64,000 nucleotides of DNA, taken from contig NZ_CP034767.1 of the NCBI RefSeq assembly GCF_004005995.1, positions 3,698,501 through 3,762,500 on the forward strand, read 5' to 3'. The DNA is from Devosia sp. 1566. GTDB taxonomy: Bacteria > Pseudomonadota > Alphaproteobacteria > Rhizobiales > Devosiaceae. The first letter of the stretch is position 1. Every line of letters begins with the position of its first letter. Position numbers and translations under genes: made by a program. Positions 17,419 through 28,038 of the stretch are shown here, one piece after another. The notes beneath the pieces are model-generated. The model ran no database searches. It worked only from the letters and a program-made list of their open reading frames with translations, and was not told the origin of the DNA.

Positions 17419-18621
17419 TTAGCCGGCGAGCGCTTCGCGATCCTTGCGGCTCAAGCGCTCGCTTTCGCTCTTGAGCTGGCCGCAGGCCGCAAAGATGTCG
17501 CGCCCGCGGGGCGTGCGCACGGGGCTGGCATAGCCGGCCTTGTTGACGATATCGGCAAAACGCTCGATCCGTGAGGAAGGCGAGGTGCCATAGTTCGAGC
17601 CGGGCCAGGGATTGAACGGGATCAGGTTGATCTTGGCAGGAATGCCCGCGAGCAGCCGCACCAGTTCACGCGCCTCGGCATCGCTGTCATTGATGCCATC
17701 GAGCATCACATATTCAAAGGTGATGCGGCGGGCATTGCTGAGGCCCGGATACTTGCGGCAGGCTTCCAGCAGCTCTTCGATCGGCCACTTCTTGTTGATG
17801 GGCACCAGCACATCACGCAGATCATTGTTGGTGGCATGCAGCGAAATGGCCAGCATCACATCGATCTCGCGCCCGGTGGGCTCGATAAAGGGCACGACGC
17901 CAGAGGTCGAAAGGGTAATGCGGCGCTTGGACAGGCTCATGCCGTCGCCCGCCGACGCGATCAGCAGGGCCTGCTTGACGTTCTCGTAATTATAAAGCGG
18001 CTCGCCCATGCCCATCATCACGATATTGGTGATGGCACGGCTCCCGTCAGCCGGAACAAGACCGCCATCATCGGGGCGGCTGCCGCCGGGGAAATCGCCC
18101 AGCCGCTCGCGGGCCATCAGCACCTGCCCGAGAATTTCCCCGGCGGTGAGATTGCGGACAAGCTTTTGCGTGCCGGTATGGCAGAACGAGCAGGTAAGCG
18201 TGCACCCGACCTGGGAGGAAACGCAAAGCGTGCCGCGGTCCTGCTCGGGGATATAAACGGTTTCCACCTCGACGGGTGGATAGAGCGGATTGGCGGGATC
18301 GCGGAAGCGGAACAGCCATTTGCGGGTGCCATCGCTCGAAACCTGCTCGGAAACGATCTCGGGGCGATCAAGGATGAACTTGTCGGCCAGCAGCTGGCGC
18401 ACCGGTTTGGCGACATTGGTCATGCGCTCGAAATCGGTGACCCCGTTCACATAAAGCCAGTTCCACAACTGGCTCGCGCGCATCTTGCTTTCGCGCTCGG
18501 CAATGCCCGCGCCCACCAATGCCTCGGCGAGCTGCGGCTTGCCCAGGCCGATCAGCGAAGGCCGGCTGGCGACCGGCGAACGCACGGCAGACGAATGGTC
18601 AAGATTAAGCGCAATGCTCAT
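17419..18621 (-). CDS. rlmN: Dual-specificity RNA methyltransferase RlmN (23S A2503 / tRNA A37)
   Basis: A 400-residue radical SAM enzyme that methylates C2 of A2503 in 23S rRNA and of A37 in some tRNAs, tuning peptidyl-transferase function. The [13 protein letters not shown] motif supplies the three [4Fe-4S] cysteines. The [12 protein letters not shown] segment and the C-terminal [12 protein letters not shown] motif with the methyl-transfer cysteine are present. The start at 18621 gives a normal N-terminal domain. The gap to the upstream small membrane gene is under 100 bp. Confidence 0.97.
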   Translation of the reverse strand: MSIALNLDHSSAVRSPVASRPSLIGLGKPQLAEALVGAGIAERESKMRASQLWNWLYVNGVTDFERMTNVAKPVRQLLADKFILDRPEIVSEQVSSDGTRKWLFRFRDPANPLYPPVEVETVYIPEQDRGTLCVSSQVGCTLTCSFCHTGTQKLVRNLTAGEILGQVLMARERLGDFPGGSRPDDGGLVPADGSRAITNIVMMGMGEPLYNYENVKQALLIASAGDGMSLSKRRITLSTSGVVPFIEPTGREIDVMLAISLHATNNDLRDVLVPINKKWPIEELLEACRKYPGLSNARRITFEYVMLDGINDSDAEARELVRLLAGIPAKINLIPFNPWPGSNYGTSPSSRIERFADIVNKAGYASPVRTPRGRDIFAACGQLKSESERLSRKDREALAG

Positions 18622-18716
18622 GGGGGCAAAGGTCCGGAAGGTGCGGGATCAGGTGGCCAATAGCATATGGGGCGCGCCGGCGCAAAGTCACGGGCCCGGG
18701 AGGTGCTGAGGGGCTG

Positions 18717-18842
18717 CTATTCGCCAGGCGCGGGATGATCCTTGCCTTGGGTGGGGCGATCAAACAGCGAAGCCGTGAGAGCAACCGAGAAGGCGGCAAT
18801 GATGACGACGGCAAAGTTGGCAACAACTCCCCACTCAATCAT
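18717..18842 (-). CDS. Tiny single-span membrane protein
   Basis: A 41-residue peptide with one hydrophobic helix (about residues 5-27: WGVVANFAVVIIAAFSVALTASLF) and a short polar tail (DRPTQGKDHPAPGE). I do not recognise a named family. Its ATG overlaps the stop of the upstream 73-residue membrane gene (ATGA), which supports real translation. Together with that gene and the two IalB-like genes it appears to close a four-gene unit. The role is unknown; a subunit or regulator of the upstream membrane partner is one possibility. Confidence 0.65.
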   Translation of the reverse strand: MIEWGVVANFAVVIIAAFSVALTASLFDRPTQGKDHPAPGE

Positions 18843-19060
18843 TCTTCCAGTCCTTTCAGATGGCGTCTTGCCAGCCAATGTAAGCCCAAACTGCTGATGA
18901 AACAACCAACCACGACGAAGGCTGCAGTGGGCGAGCCACTGGACGATTGCGCCAGCGCCACGATCGGCGCCAAAGCACCAATCCCCACCAGCGCCATGGC
19001 TACGCCATTCATGTAAGTGGCGGTCAGCTTGCGCTGTTCATTGCGGACGAGCTTGCTCAA
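18839..19060 (-). CDS. Small two-helix membrane protein of unknown function
   Basis: A 73-residue protein read from a TTG at 19060 (SKLVRNEQRKLTATYMNG), with two hydrophobic segments and a KGLEE tail. From memory it resembles a family of conserved small alphaproteobacterial proteins that begin KLVRNE-R-KLTAT, but no function is known to me. The TTG lies within a few bases of the upstream IalB-like stop and only just after a GAGGGA, so the exact start is uncertain; an internal ATG at 19012 would give 57 residues. The stop overlaps the start of the next tiny gene (ATGA). Confidence 0.72.
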   Translation of the reverse strand: MSKLVRNEQRKLTATYMNGVAMALVGIGALAPIVALAQSSSGSPTAAFVVVGCFISSLGLHWLARRHLKGLEE

Positions 19061-19064
19061 TCCC

Positions 19065-19568
19065 TCAGCATTCGGCGGCGACGGCCTGGGTGGCAGCGGT
19101 GGAGCCGGCGAGCGAGAAGGTTTGCGCCACCTTGATGCCGGCACTGGTGGTGCCTTCAACGACCAGGCTCGAGCCGGCGCGGATGGCGCTGGCGAGCGCA
19201 TCGCTTTGCCCGGCATCGTCGAGCCAGGCGGCATCGTTCTGGGTGAAGAGATTGAAGGTCTGCCCATTCACCGTGACGGTCGCGCCGCTATCGGGCTGGA
19301 AGGTGAAGCCGGCAACCAGGTTGAACTCGCTGGCGACATTTTCGCCGGGCCGGCTGGTGAGGTAGAGATAGGCCTGCGTATAGCCGTCGGGCGTGGGGGT
19401 CACAGTGGTGGGCTTGGTCATGGCAAAGCAGACCGGCCCGGCCCCATCGGACGCTGCATAGCTCGACCAGTCCCGGAAATCACCGAGCAGCCGCACCGAC
19501 TGGGCTGCAGCGCTGCCAACCGAAAGCAGGCTGGCCACGACCACAAGCGAAACAAAGCGCGAAACCAT
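19065..19568 (-). CDS. Invasion-associated locus B (IalB)-like periplasmic protein, copy 1
   Basis: A 167-residue exported protein with a signal peptide (about 1-23, ending AAA-Q) and the IalB fold signature: LLGDFRDWSSYAAS, then VCFAMTKPT with a cysteine that likely pairs with the C-terminal Cys. IalB proteins are named for a Bartonella erythrocyte-invasion factor but occur widely in free-living alphaproteobacteria, where their function is not established. Starts at 19583 (TTG) and 19580 (ATG) lie in frame; the ATG at 19568 has GAGG six bases upstream and gives a compact signal peptide. It is paralogous to the upstream gene at 19659-20180. Confidence 0.83.
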   Translation of the reverse strand: MVSRFVSLVVVASLLSVGSAAAQSVRLLGDFRDWSSYAASDGAGPVCFAMTKPTTVTPTPDGYTQAYLYLTSRPGENVASEFNLVAGFTFQPDSGATVTVNGQTFNLFTQNDAAWLDDAGQSDALASAIRAGSSLVVEGTTSAGIKVAQTFSLAGSTAATQAVAAEC

Positions 19569-19658
19569 AAGGGGCCTCATCAAACACAGGAAGGACGAGG
19601 GCCGCGACGCGGCACCTCGCCCGGAGAGAAGGATTGCTCGAGCGGGGTCCAGCCCCGA

Positions 19659-20180
19659 TCAGGCGCAGGCTGCGTCGATGGCGTTCATCGCCGCCGTGGC
19701 GCCCGAAAGCGAATAGGTGTCGATCGTGTTGGTGCCGCGCTGGGAGGTGCCGCGCACCTGCAGCTTCGTGCCGCCCTTGAAGGCCTGGACAAACCCGCCT
19801 TCGTCGCCGGTCGAAGCCAGCCAGGCAGCCGAGCCCTCGGTGACCATCGGATAGGACTTGCCATCAATCGAAGCGCTGGCCTTGGCGTCGCTGCTGTTGA
19901 AGGGGTAGCCGATAATGGTCTGCACCTCGTTCTTGGTGCCCATGCCCTTGCGGTGAATGATCATGAAGTGAATGGGGTCGCGATTAACACCGGCGGGCTC
20001 GCTCGATTGCGGCGCGGCCGAGATATAGCAGAGCACCCCCGAAGCATCGGTCGCCTGCCAGGCGGTCCAGGCATTGAAACTGCCGAGCTCGGTTGCCTGC
20101 TGCGCCTGCGCGACAGGGGCCAGAGCCATGACCGCGCCGACCGCGAGCCCAAACACAAGGCTACCGGTTTTCAACGTCAT
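19659..20180 (-). CDS. Invasion-associated locus B (IalB)-like periplasmic protein, copy 2
   Basis: A 173-residue exported protein, signal peptide about residues 1-27 (ending AQA-Q), with the same architecture as its neighbour: GSFNAWTAWQATDASGVLCY near the N-terminus, a YPMVTEG-AAWL segment, and a closing Cys (DAACA). The two copies share layout but are strongly diverged, so the duplication is old. An ATG at 20180 with GAGGAAG upstream was chosen over one 11 codons further up. A TTGACA -35 element lies in the upstream gap and probably drives the whole unit of four genes. Confidence 0.83.
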   Translation of the reverse strand: MTLKTGSLVFGLAVGAVMALAPVAQAQQATELGSFNAWTAWQATDASGVLCYISAAPQSSEPAGVNRDPIHFMIIHRKGMGTKNEVQTIIGYPFNSSDAKASASIDGKSYPMVTEGSAAWLASTGDEGGFVQAFKGGTKLQVRGTSQRGTNTIDTYSLSGATAAMNAIDAACA

Positions 20181-20238
20181 CGCCAAATCTTCCTCATCTT
20201 TGAAGGTACGCATCTAGTGGGATTTGCTGCTCGCAAGC

Positions 20239-20268
20239 TTAAGCCCCACATGGTTACTAAGGTGTCAA
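20239..20268 (-). promoter_or_regulatory. Putative sigma-70 type promoter for the IalB unit
   Basis: On the minus strand, a consensus -35 (TTGACA, 20263-20268) is followed after 18 bases by GCTTAA (20239-20244) as a weak -10. It lies 60 bp upstream of the IalB copy 2 start. The -35 match is perfect and the -10 is poor. The rest of the 215-bp gap 20181-20395 shows nothing further. Confidence 0.45.
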
Positions 20269-20395
20269 GCGCCGCCACGCCCCAGCGCCAGCCATCAAGT
20301 GAGCGGCAATCGTGACGCTAAAAAGGCGCGGGCAGCGGCAATGACGTGCTTTGCAGGTAAAGGGTCAAGCTCGCGTTAACACTGCCGTGAGCGGC

Positions 20396-20935
20396 TCACG
20401 CTTCGAGCGAATAACTTTGCTCGACCACATAGGGGCCGCCACCCACCGAGTCACGGCTGGAAAACAGCACAAAGCGCCTGGGCGTGAATTCAAGCGGCTC
20501 GAAGCGCCCGGCCTCGGCGATAAAGCGGGCCACCTCCTCGGGCGCCGAGCCGCGCAACCTGGCCAAGGTTATATGGGGCACGAATTTGCGGCCCTCGGCG
20601 GGAAGGCCGGCGCGCTGCAGCACCCGCTCCTGGGCCGCCTGCAGGCGGCTGAGCGCCTCGCTGGGCTCAACTGCGGCATAAAGCGCGCGCGGCTTGGCCC
20701 CCCCAAAGGCACCCAGATGGGTCAGCCGCACCGGAAAACTCAGAGACTGGCTCAACCGGTCGAGGCTGTCGGCGACTTCATTGGCGGTGCCATGATCCAC
20801 ATCACCGATGAAGCGCAGGGTGATGTGGTAATTCTCGGCATCGATCCAGCGCGCGCCGCTGAGGCCGCCGCGCTTGAGCGACAGGGCAAAGGCAATATCG
20901 CCGGGAACTTCAAGGCCAGTAAACAGCCGGGGCAT
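20396..20935 (-). CDS. thpR: RNA 2',3'-cyclic phosphodiesterase (2H family)
   Basis: A 179-residue enzyme of the two-histidine (2H) phosphoesterase superfamily, formerly called 2'-5' RNA ligase. The two catalytic HxT motifs are visible as YHITLRF (about residues 37-43) and PHITLAR (about 122-128), spaced as usual. The frame is open 40 codons further, but the ATG at 20935 gives the normal MPRLFTGLEVP start. Members hydrolyse 2',3'-cyclic phosphate ends of RNA. It is divergent from the BI-1 gene. Confidence 0.93.
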   Translation of the reverse strand: MPRLFTGLEVPGDIAFALSLKRGGLSGARWIDAENYHITLRFIGDVDHGTANEVADSLDRLSQSLSFPVRLTHLGAFGGAKPRALYAAVEPSEALSRLQAAQERVLQRAGLPAEGRKFVPHITLARLRGSAPEEVARFIAEAGRFEPLEFTPRRFVLFSSRDSVGGGPYVVEQSYSLEA

Positions 20936-21059
20936 GAGGCCTCCTTTGCCCGCGGGCAGGCAAGACAATCGCAGCCAGCCTAGCATAACTGCCCGAGAGG
21001 GGCAGTCGAATCGTCGCGGCTGGGCGAACAGGGTTGTAAAGGACTTCTCCCCCATCCAT

Positions 21060-21130
21060 ATTACCGATCAAGTGGCGCCCAACAACGCCCTCGGCGGGAG
21101 GAAACCGCCTTATCCGTCAGTGAAAGGATA
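21060..21130 (+). ncRNA. Candidate ybhL leader RNA element
   Basis: Immediately upstream of the BAX-inhibitor-1 (ybhL-type) gene are two small consecutive hairpins: GGCG / CGCC (21074-21089) and GGCGG-GAGGAAA-CCGCC (21093-21109), followed by the ribosome-binding site. A structured ybhL leader upstream of this gene is described for Rhizobiales, and position and hairpin layout fit. The consensus was recalled rather than aligned, so this is a proposal. Confidence 0.5.
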
Positions 21131-21136
21131 GTGCAT

Positions 21137-21907
21137 ATGGCTGAATATGACCGTCAGACCCTGAATGCGCGGGCCGGCTCGGCCTTAGCCATCGACGAGG
21201 GCCTGCGCAGTTACATGCTGCGCGTCTACAATTACATGGGCATTGGCCTGGTGGTAACTGGCCTTGCGGCCTGGTTTGCTGCCGCCGCTGCCATCACCAC
21301 CAATCCAGATGCCGCCGTGGCCCAACTGGCCAATGGCCAGTATGTGACCCAGTGGGGTTACCTGCTTTATGCCAGCCCGCTGCAGTGGGTCGTGATGCTC
21401 GCGCCCCTCGCCTTCGTGATGGTGCTGAGCTTTGGCATCAACAAGCTCTCCGTACCCGCCGCCCAGGCCACTTTCTGGGCCTTCTCGGCGATCATGGGCC
21501 TGTCGATGAGCTCGATCTTCCTGGTTTACACCGACGCTTCGATCGCCAAGGTGTTCTTCATCACCGCGGCCACCTTTGGCACGATGAGCCTTTATGGCTA
21601 CACCACCAAGCGTGACCTGACGGCGATGGGCTCGTTCCTGATGATGGGCCTGATCGGCCTGATCATCGCCTCGATCGTCAACATCTTCATGCAGTCAAGC
21701 ATGATGGAGTTCATCATCTCCGCTGTTGGCGTGCTGATCTTTGTGGGCCTGACCGCCTATGACACCCAGAAGATCAAGGAAAGCTATGCCGAGCACCATG
21801 GTGCCGACACGCTGGCCAAGAACGCCATCATGGGTGCGCTCTCGCTGTATCTGGACTTCATCAACCTGTTCATGATGCTGCTGCGCCTGTTCGGCAACCG
21901 CGAATAA
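21137..21907 (+). CDS. BAX inhibitor-1 / YccA-YbhL family membrane protein
   Basis: A 256-residue protein with seven hydrophobic segments belonging to the transmembrane BAX inhibitor motif family. The N-terminal RSYMLRVYNYMGIGLVVTGLAAW segment and the C-terminal GLTAYDTQKIKESY motif with its conserved acidic residues are characteristic. Bacterial relatives act as pH-sensitive calcium leak channels or associate with the FtsH protease. The ATG at 21137 lies eight bases after AGGA and was preferred over a GTG at 21131. A structured leader and a terminator flank the gene, so it is monocistronic. Confidence 0.95.
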   Translation: MAEYDRQTLNARAGSALAIDEGLRSYMLRVYNYMGIGLVVTGLAAWFAAAAAITTNPDAAVAQLANGQYVTQWGYLLYASPLQWVVMLAPLAFVMVLSFGINKLSVPAAQATFWAFSAIMGLSMSSIFLVYTDASIAKVFFITAATFGTMSLYGYTTKRDLTAMGSFLMMGLIGLIIASIVNIFMQSSMMEFIISAVGVLIFVGLTAYDTQKIKESYAEHHGADTLAKNAIMGALSLYLDFINLFMMLLRLFGNRE

Positions 21908-21953
21908 TCCCGACCCGCGGCCACCCGCCGCGGATTTCGATGGACACTGTTTG

Positions 21954-21990
21954 GGGACCGCAGTCATAAAGGCTGCGGTCCCTTTGCTTT
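21954..21990 (+). terminator. Intrinsic terminator after the BI-1 gene
   Basis: A perfect 10-bp stem (GGGACCGCAG / CTGCGGTCCC, 21954-21963 and 21973-21982) is followed by TTTGCTTT, about 45 bp after the BI-1 stop codon. Confidence 0.85.
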
Positions 21991-22006
21991 GTCGAGTTGA
22001 CGTATC

Positions 22007-22504
22007 GTGTCCGACTTCCGCCTGCGCCCGTTCGAGTGGTCCGATGTGCCCGCGATCACCCGCATCTACCGACATTATGTCGATCACACCGCCATTACCT
22101 TTGATACCGAAGCGCCCGACGAAACGGCCATCGCCGAGAAATATGCGGGCCTCTTGCGCTTGGGTCATCCGGTGATCATCGCCGAGCGCGCGGGCAAGCC
22201 CATCGGCTATGCCTATGCCAGCTTTTATCGGCCCCGCGCGGCCTATCGCTTCACCTGCGAGGATTCGCTTTACCTAGACCCTGCCGAAACCGGGCGCGGC
22301 ATCGGCAAGGCAATGCTGAGCGAGCTTTTGGCGCAGTCGCGGGCCTTTGGCTTCAAGCAGATGCTGGCGGTGATCACCGCCGATACGGCCAACTCGGTCG
22401 GCATCCACGAGAGATTTGGCTTCCGCCGCGTCGGCTATTACGAAGCGGTTGGCCTCAAATTCGACCGCTGGCACGACATCGTGCACCTGCAACTGGCGCT
22501 TTGA
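22007..22504 (+). CDS. GNAT N-acetyltransferase, phosphinothricin acetyltransferase-like
   Basis: A 165-residue acetyl-CoA-dependent acetyltransferase. It begins RLRPFEWSDVPAITRIYRHY and contains the Pat/Bar-like VDHTAITFDTEAP stretch, the SFYRPRAAYRFTCEDSLY strand and the acetyl-CoA loop GRGIGKAML. The closing VGYYEAVGLKFDRWHDIVHL is typical of the group that acetylates phosphinothricin, methionine sulfoximine or related amino acids. It starts with GTG at 22007 just after the upstream terminator and stands alone. The natural substrate cannot be fixed from sequence. Confidence 0.9.
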   Translation: MSDFRLRPFEWSDVPAITRIYRHYVDHTAITFDTEAPDETAIAEKYAGLLRLGHPVIIAERAGKPIGYAYASFYRPRAAYRFTCEDSLYLDPAETGRGIGKAMLSELLAQSRAFGFKQMLAVITADTANSVGIHERFGFRRVGYYEAVGLKFDRWHDIVHLQLAL

Positions 22505-22585
22505 TCGAGCAGCTTGTTGAACCGATGAGCCTGAGCAACATCCGCTCAGGCGCGGGCTGCAGTCCGCCAAACCGGCAACTGGCGG

Positions 22586-22975
22586 TTAACCCACCACCGC
22601 CAGTTGCGGATCGAGCACGCGGAGCACCTGCGCCAGTTCGTGGCCGCGCTTGAGGATGCGGCCCTGCTGGTTGGTGACGGCATATTGCCCCTGGCGATTG
22701 CGCAGGCGGGGGGTTTTCTCGATCAGGTAAAGCGGGCGCTCGGACACGCGGGCATATACCGAAAACACTGCCCGCTCGCGCAGGAAGTCCATAGCGTAAT
22801 CTCGCCACTCGCCCTGAGCGACCTTGCGGCCATAAACCGACAGGATCAGCGCCAGTTCCTTGCGGTCAAAGGCAACAATGGCGGGGACCTTGCTGGGCTG
22901 CGGACTGGGCGGCGCCTCGGCCTGATGCACCAATTCGAGCTTCACCGGCTTGCTGTTTGGAACACGCGCTTGCAC
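22586..22975 (-). CDS. DUF2794 domain-containing protein
   Basis: A 129-residue cytoplasmic protein of a family largely restricted to alphaproteobacteria, of unknown function. The family core (VAFDRKELALILSVYGRKVAQGEWRDYA and YLIEKTPRLRNRQGQYAV) occupies residues 45-110. The frame is open further up to an ATG at 23080, but the GTG at 22975 has a good ribosome-binding site (GAGG, six bases) and yields the usual length. The N-terminal 40 residues are probably disordered. It lies convergent to the acetyltransferase gene. Confidence 0.85.
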   Translation of the reverse strand: MQARVPNSKPVKLELVHQAEAPPSPQPSKVPAIVAFDRKELALILSVYGRKVAQGEWRDYAMDFLRERAVFSVYARVSERPLYLIEKTPRLRNRQGQYAVTNQQGRILKRGHELAQVLRVLDPQLAVVG

Positions 22976-23079
22976 GCTTGGCCTCGCACTCCTTGTTGCA
23001 GAACCGTCATGATCGCGGCATTCGACCGGCGATGCAAGCGCTTCACGGCACCGCCATCGCCCTAGGCCAAAATACCCCA

Positions 23080-23250
23080 TTTAGGCCACACTGCTTCCCT
23101 TTGGCTGCCCCATTGCACCGCGACAGTGTCATCGTTGCCCCAAGGCTGGTGGCTGGCCGACCGAGCCCCCCGAAGAACGCCGCCACCAGTTCCTCCAAAG
23201 AGCAGTCAACTTCTCCCGTCCCTGGTTTCCAGCGGCGGGAGATTTGTTTT
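23080..23250 (+). ncRNA. Candidate small RNA ending in an orphan terminator
   Basis: The 280-bp gap 22976-23255 has no convincing protein gene, yet ends with a strong plus-strand terminator-like hairpin (TCTCCCG / CGGGAGA at 23212-23218 and 23236-23242, with an inner CTGG / CCAG) followed by TTTGTTTT. Upstream lies a perfect 8-bp inverted repeat CTGGTGGC / GCCACCAG (23146-23153, 23182-23189) and an exposed TTCCTCC stretch that could pair with ribosome-binding sites. Flanking genes are on the minus strand, so this terminator serves neither. The 5' end given is a guess. Confidence 0.35.
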
Positions 23251-23255
23251 GAGGG

Positions 23256-23993
23256 TCAGCGTTCGTAGGACGCAGCGCCCAGAATGGCTCCAGGCAGCCC
23301 ATTGCGGTCTTCCTGCACGATCACGGCGATGCCGTCGCCCGCTTCGGCGGCAAGTTCGGCCAATGGCAGCTTGAACCGAGCCCCCGCCTCGCCCTCCCAC
23401 ATGCCCAGCATGTGCCGACCGGTGACCACCTGGGTATAGCTCATCGCCTTGCCGGCGTTTTCGCCGCGCTCGATCTGCACCTGCGCCTGGCGCAGATAGG
23501 TGACGAGCCAAACCACCGCATCGGCGGTTCCGGCACGAGGGCCGATCTCGACCTCGAGCATGCCGGCATCGCTTTCGATATCCACCGGCAGGGTCAGGCT
23601 GGCCGAACGAATGGCGCTATGCACTTCGGCGCGGCGCGATCCCACCACGTCCTGCTTGCCGTTGACCACCATCTGGGGCGTGTAGATGCGCGGTGTGCCC
23701 CAGCTCTTGGCATAGGCGCGCTGGCGGTCGGAATTGGCGGGATCGCCAAACGTGTCCTTCCAGCCCACATAATCCCAATAGTCGACGTGGAAAGCGAGGG
23801 CGATGACATCGTCGTCCTTGCCCAGGCTCGACAGCAGCGCATCGGCCGGCGGGCAGGACGAGCAGCCCTGGCTGGTGAACAATTCTACCACAGCCTTGGG
23901 CCGCTCGCGCAGGCTTTCGGCCTGGCTAGAGGGGGCCATGGCCAGAAGTGCGATCATCGCCATGATTACGGCGGGGGTGCAAGGAGGAACCAT
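23256..23993 (-). CDS. DUF1223 thioredoxin-like secreted protein
   Basis: A 245-residue exported protein: signal peptide (about 1-25, ending SSQA-E), then a thioredoxin-like domain opening with VVELFTSQGCSSCPPAD, whose C-x-x-C sits at the usual redox position, and a second beta-rich half. The HVDYWDYVGWKDTFG and RIYTPQMVVNG segments are hallmarks of the DUF1223 family. The function is unestablished; a periplasmic thiol/disulfide role is inferred from the fold. The ATG at 23993 is chosen to give a normal signal peptide; the frame is open to 24047. Confidence 0.85.
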   Translation of the reverse strand: MVPPCTPAVIMAMIALLAMAPSSQAESLRERPKAVVELFTSQGCSSCPPADALLSSLGKDDDVIALAFHVDYWDYVGWKDTFGDPANSDRQRAYAKSWGTPRIYTPQMVVNGKQDVVGSRRAEVHSAIRSASLTLPVDIESDAGMLEVEIGPRAGTADAVVWLVTYLRQAQVQIERGENAGKAMSYTQVVTGRHMLGMWEGEAGARFKLPLAELAAEAGDGIAVIVQEDRNGLPGAILGAASYER

Positions 23994-24065
23994 CCCCAAG
24001 TTGTAAGCCACAGATTGGTTGGCCCGCCAGTCAAAACCGGGTGACAAATACCGGCTCGGTTAACC

Positions 24066-24431
24066 TTAGGCGGGAGCGTGGCAGACCAGCTCCAGGTTAT
24101 TGCCGTCGGGATCGAGCACAAAGGCGGCATAATAATCGGGACCGTAATTGGGCCGGAGCCCCGGGCCACCATTGTCGCGGCCACCTGCGGCGAGAGCGGC
24201 GGCATGGAATGCATCCACGGTCGCGCGGTCGGGGCTGCGTAGGGCGACATGGACCGGCATCGCGCCGTCGGCTGCGGTCAGCCACAGATCGGCGGGTTCG
24301 CCCGTTCCGCCCAGCCCCGCAACCCCGGGATAGGCCGCTTGCTGGCTATAGCCGAGCGGAGCCAATGCTGCCTTGTAAAAAGCCAGCATCGGCTCGAACT
24401 GCCCGGTGACAATGCCCAGATGATCGATCAT
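24066..24431 (-). CDS. VOC family protein (glyoxalase-like)
   Basis: A 121-residue VOC-fold protein. It begins MIDHLGIVTGQFEPMLAFY, with a histidine at position 4 as in metal-binding members, and ends with the FVLDPDGNNLELVCH strand whose Glu and His suit the second half of a metal site. A central HVALRSPDRATVDAFHAAAL helix follows the typical order. The start at 24431 has GGAG eight bases upstream; the longer frame to 24482 lacks support. It may be a glyoxalase-, dioxygenase- or antibiotic-binding-type member. Confidence 0.88.
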   Translation of the reverse strand: MIDHLGIVTGQFEPMLAFYKAALAPLGYSQQAAYPGVAGLGGTGEPADLWLTAADGAMPVHVALRSPDRATVDAFHAAALAAGGRDNGGPGLRPNYGPDYYAAFVLDPDGNNLELVCHAPA

Positions 24432-24500
24432 TTTTTCCACTCCATTTGCGTATGGCGGAACCCTCGCAGCCCCTTGCGACAAACCCTGTCAGCAGCAAAC

Positions 24501-24532
24501 GAAAATGGCGGCCCCCAAGGGCCGCCATCAAG
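24501..24532 (-). terminator. Intrinsic terminator after acnA
   Basis: A perfect 10-bp stem (ATGGCGGCCC / GGGCCGCCAT, 24505-24514 and 24519-24528) followed on the minus strand by TTTTC, 26 bp past the acnA stop. Confidence 0.8.
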
Positions 24533-24557
24533 AATTATCTGGCGCGGGAATGAACCC

Positions 24558-27230
<2,673 letters not shown>

Positions 27231-27402
27231 GGTGTTCCGCCCTGTCATCTAGCGTTGCGGCGAACGCGGGGCGTGCGGCCAAAGGGGCCGGGCAACCGCC
27301 CAAAGACGTCGCCTTTCCTGGAATGACTCCAATCTAGAGGGCTTATATCCAACAAAGATTACCCTTGCCAGTGCCGCCTTTAGTTCAATACGAGATGGGG
27401 CC

Positions 27403-28038
27403 ATGTCCCCTCGGCAAGTGTTTCCAGCCCTGCATCTGCGCGCCCAAGGCCTTCAATGCGGACGGGGCGGCACGCCCCTTGGCCAGCCTTTGGACCTCGC
27501 GGCCGAACCGGGCACGGCGCTGCTGCTGCGCGGACCCAATGGCGCGGGCAAGACGACGCTGCTGCTGACGCTAGCGGGTGTGGTGGCACCCCTGGCGGGC
27601 AGCCTGGCGCTCGAGGGCGTTGATCCCGATGAGGGGCCTTTTCTGCATTTTTGCGGCCACCGCAACGCCGTCAAGCCGCGGCTGAGCGTCGAAGAAAACC
27701 TGCAGTTCTGGGCCGCGCTGAACGGTGGCGATGGCCTGACGGTGCCCGAGGCGCTCGAGCAGGTTGGGTTGGGCGCCCTGGCCCGGCTCGATGCCGGCTA
27801 TCTTTCTGCGGGGCAGGGGCGGCGCCTGGCGCTGGCCAGACTGCTGGTCTCGCCGCGCCCGCTGTGGCTGCTTGATGAACCCACCGCCGCGCTTGACCAG
27901 CAGGGCCAGGCACTGGTTGCCGCCCTCATCGATGCGCAACTGCAAAGCGGCGGCATTGTCGTGGCCGCCACCCATGACGAACTTGCCCTCGCCGACCCCA
28001 CACGGATCACCACCTTGACGCTGGAGCCGAGCCGATGA
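27403..28038 (+). CDS. ccmA: Haem exporter ATP-binding protein CcmA
   Basis: A 211-residue ABC ATPase that drives release of the haem-loaded CcmE chaperone during cytochrome c maturation. Walker A GPNGAGKTT, signature LSAGQGRRLALARLL and Walker B LWLLDEPTAAL are intact. The FCGHRNAVKPRLSVEENLQFW stretch is characteristic of CcmA. It starts the cluster and overlaps ccmB by four bases. The 150-bp gap to acnA must hold both divergent promoters. Confidence 0.95.
   Translation: MSPRQVFPALHLRAQGLQCGRGGTPLGQPLDLAAEPGTALLLRGPNGAGKTTLLLTLAGVVAPLAGSLALEGVDPDEGPFLHFCGHRNAVKPRLSVEENLQFWAALNGGDGLTVPEALEQVGLGALARLDAGYLSAGQGRRLALARLLVSPRPLWLLDEPTAALDQQGQALVAALIDAQLQSGGIVVAATHDELALADPTRITTLTLEPSR

Noticed and set aside
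22957..23268. 103-codon plus-strand frame in the gap near 23 kb
   Set aside because: No recognisable family or ribosome-binding site; the hairpins in the region fit an RNA better than a protein.
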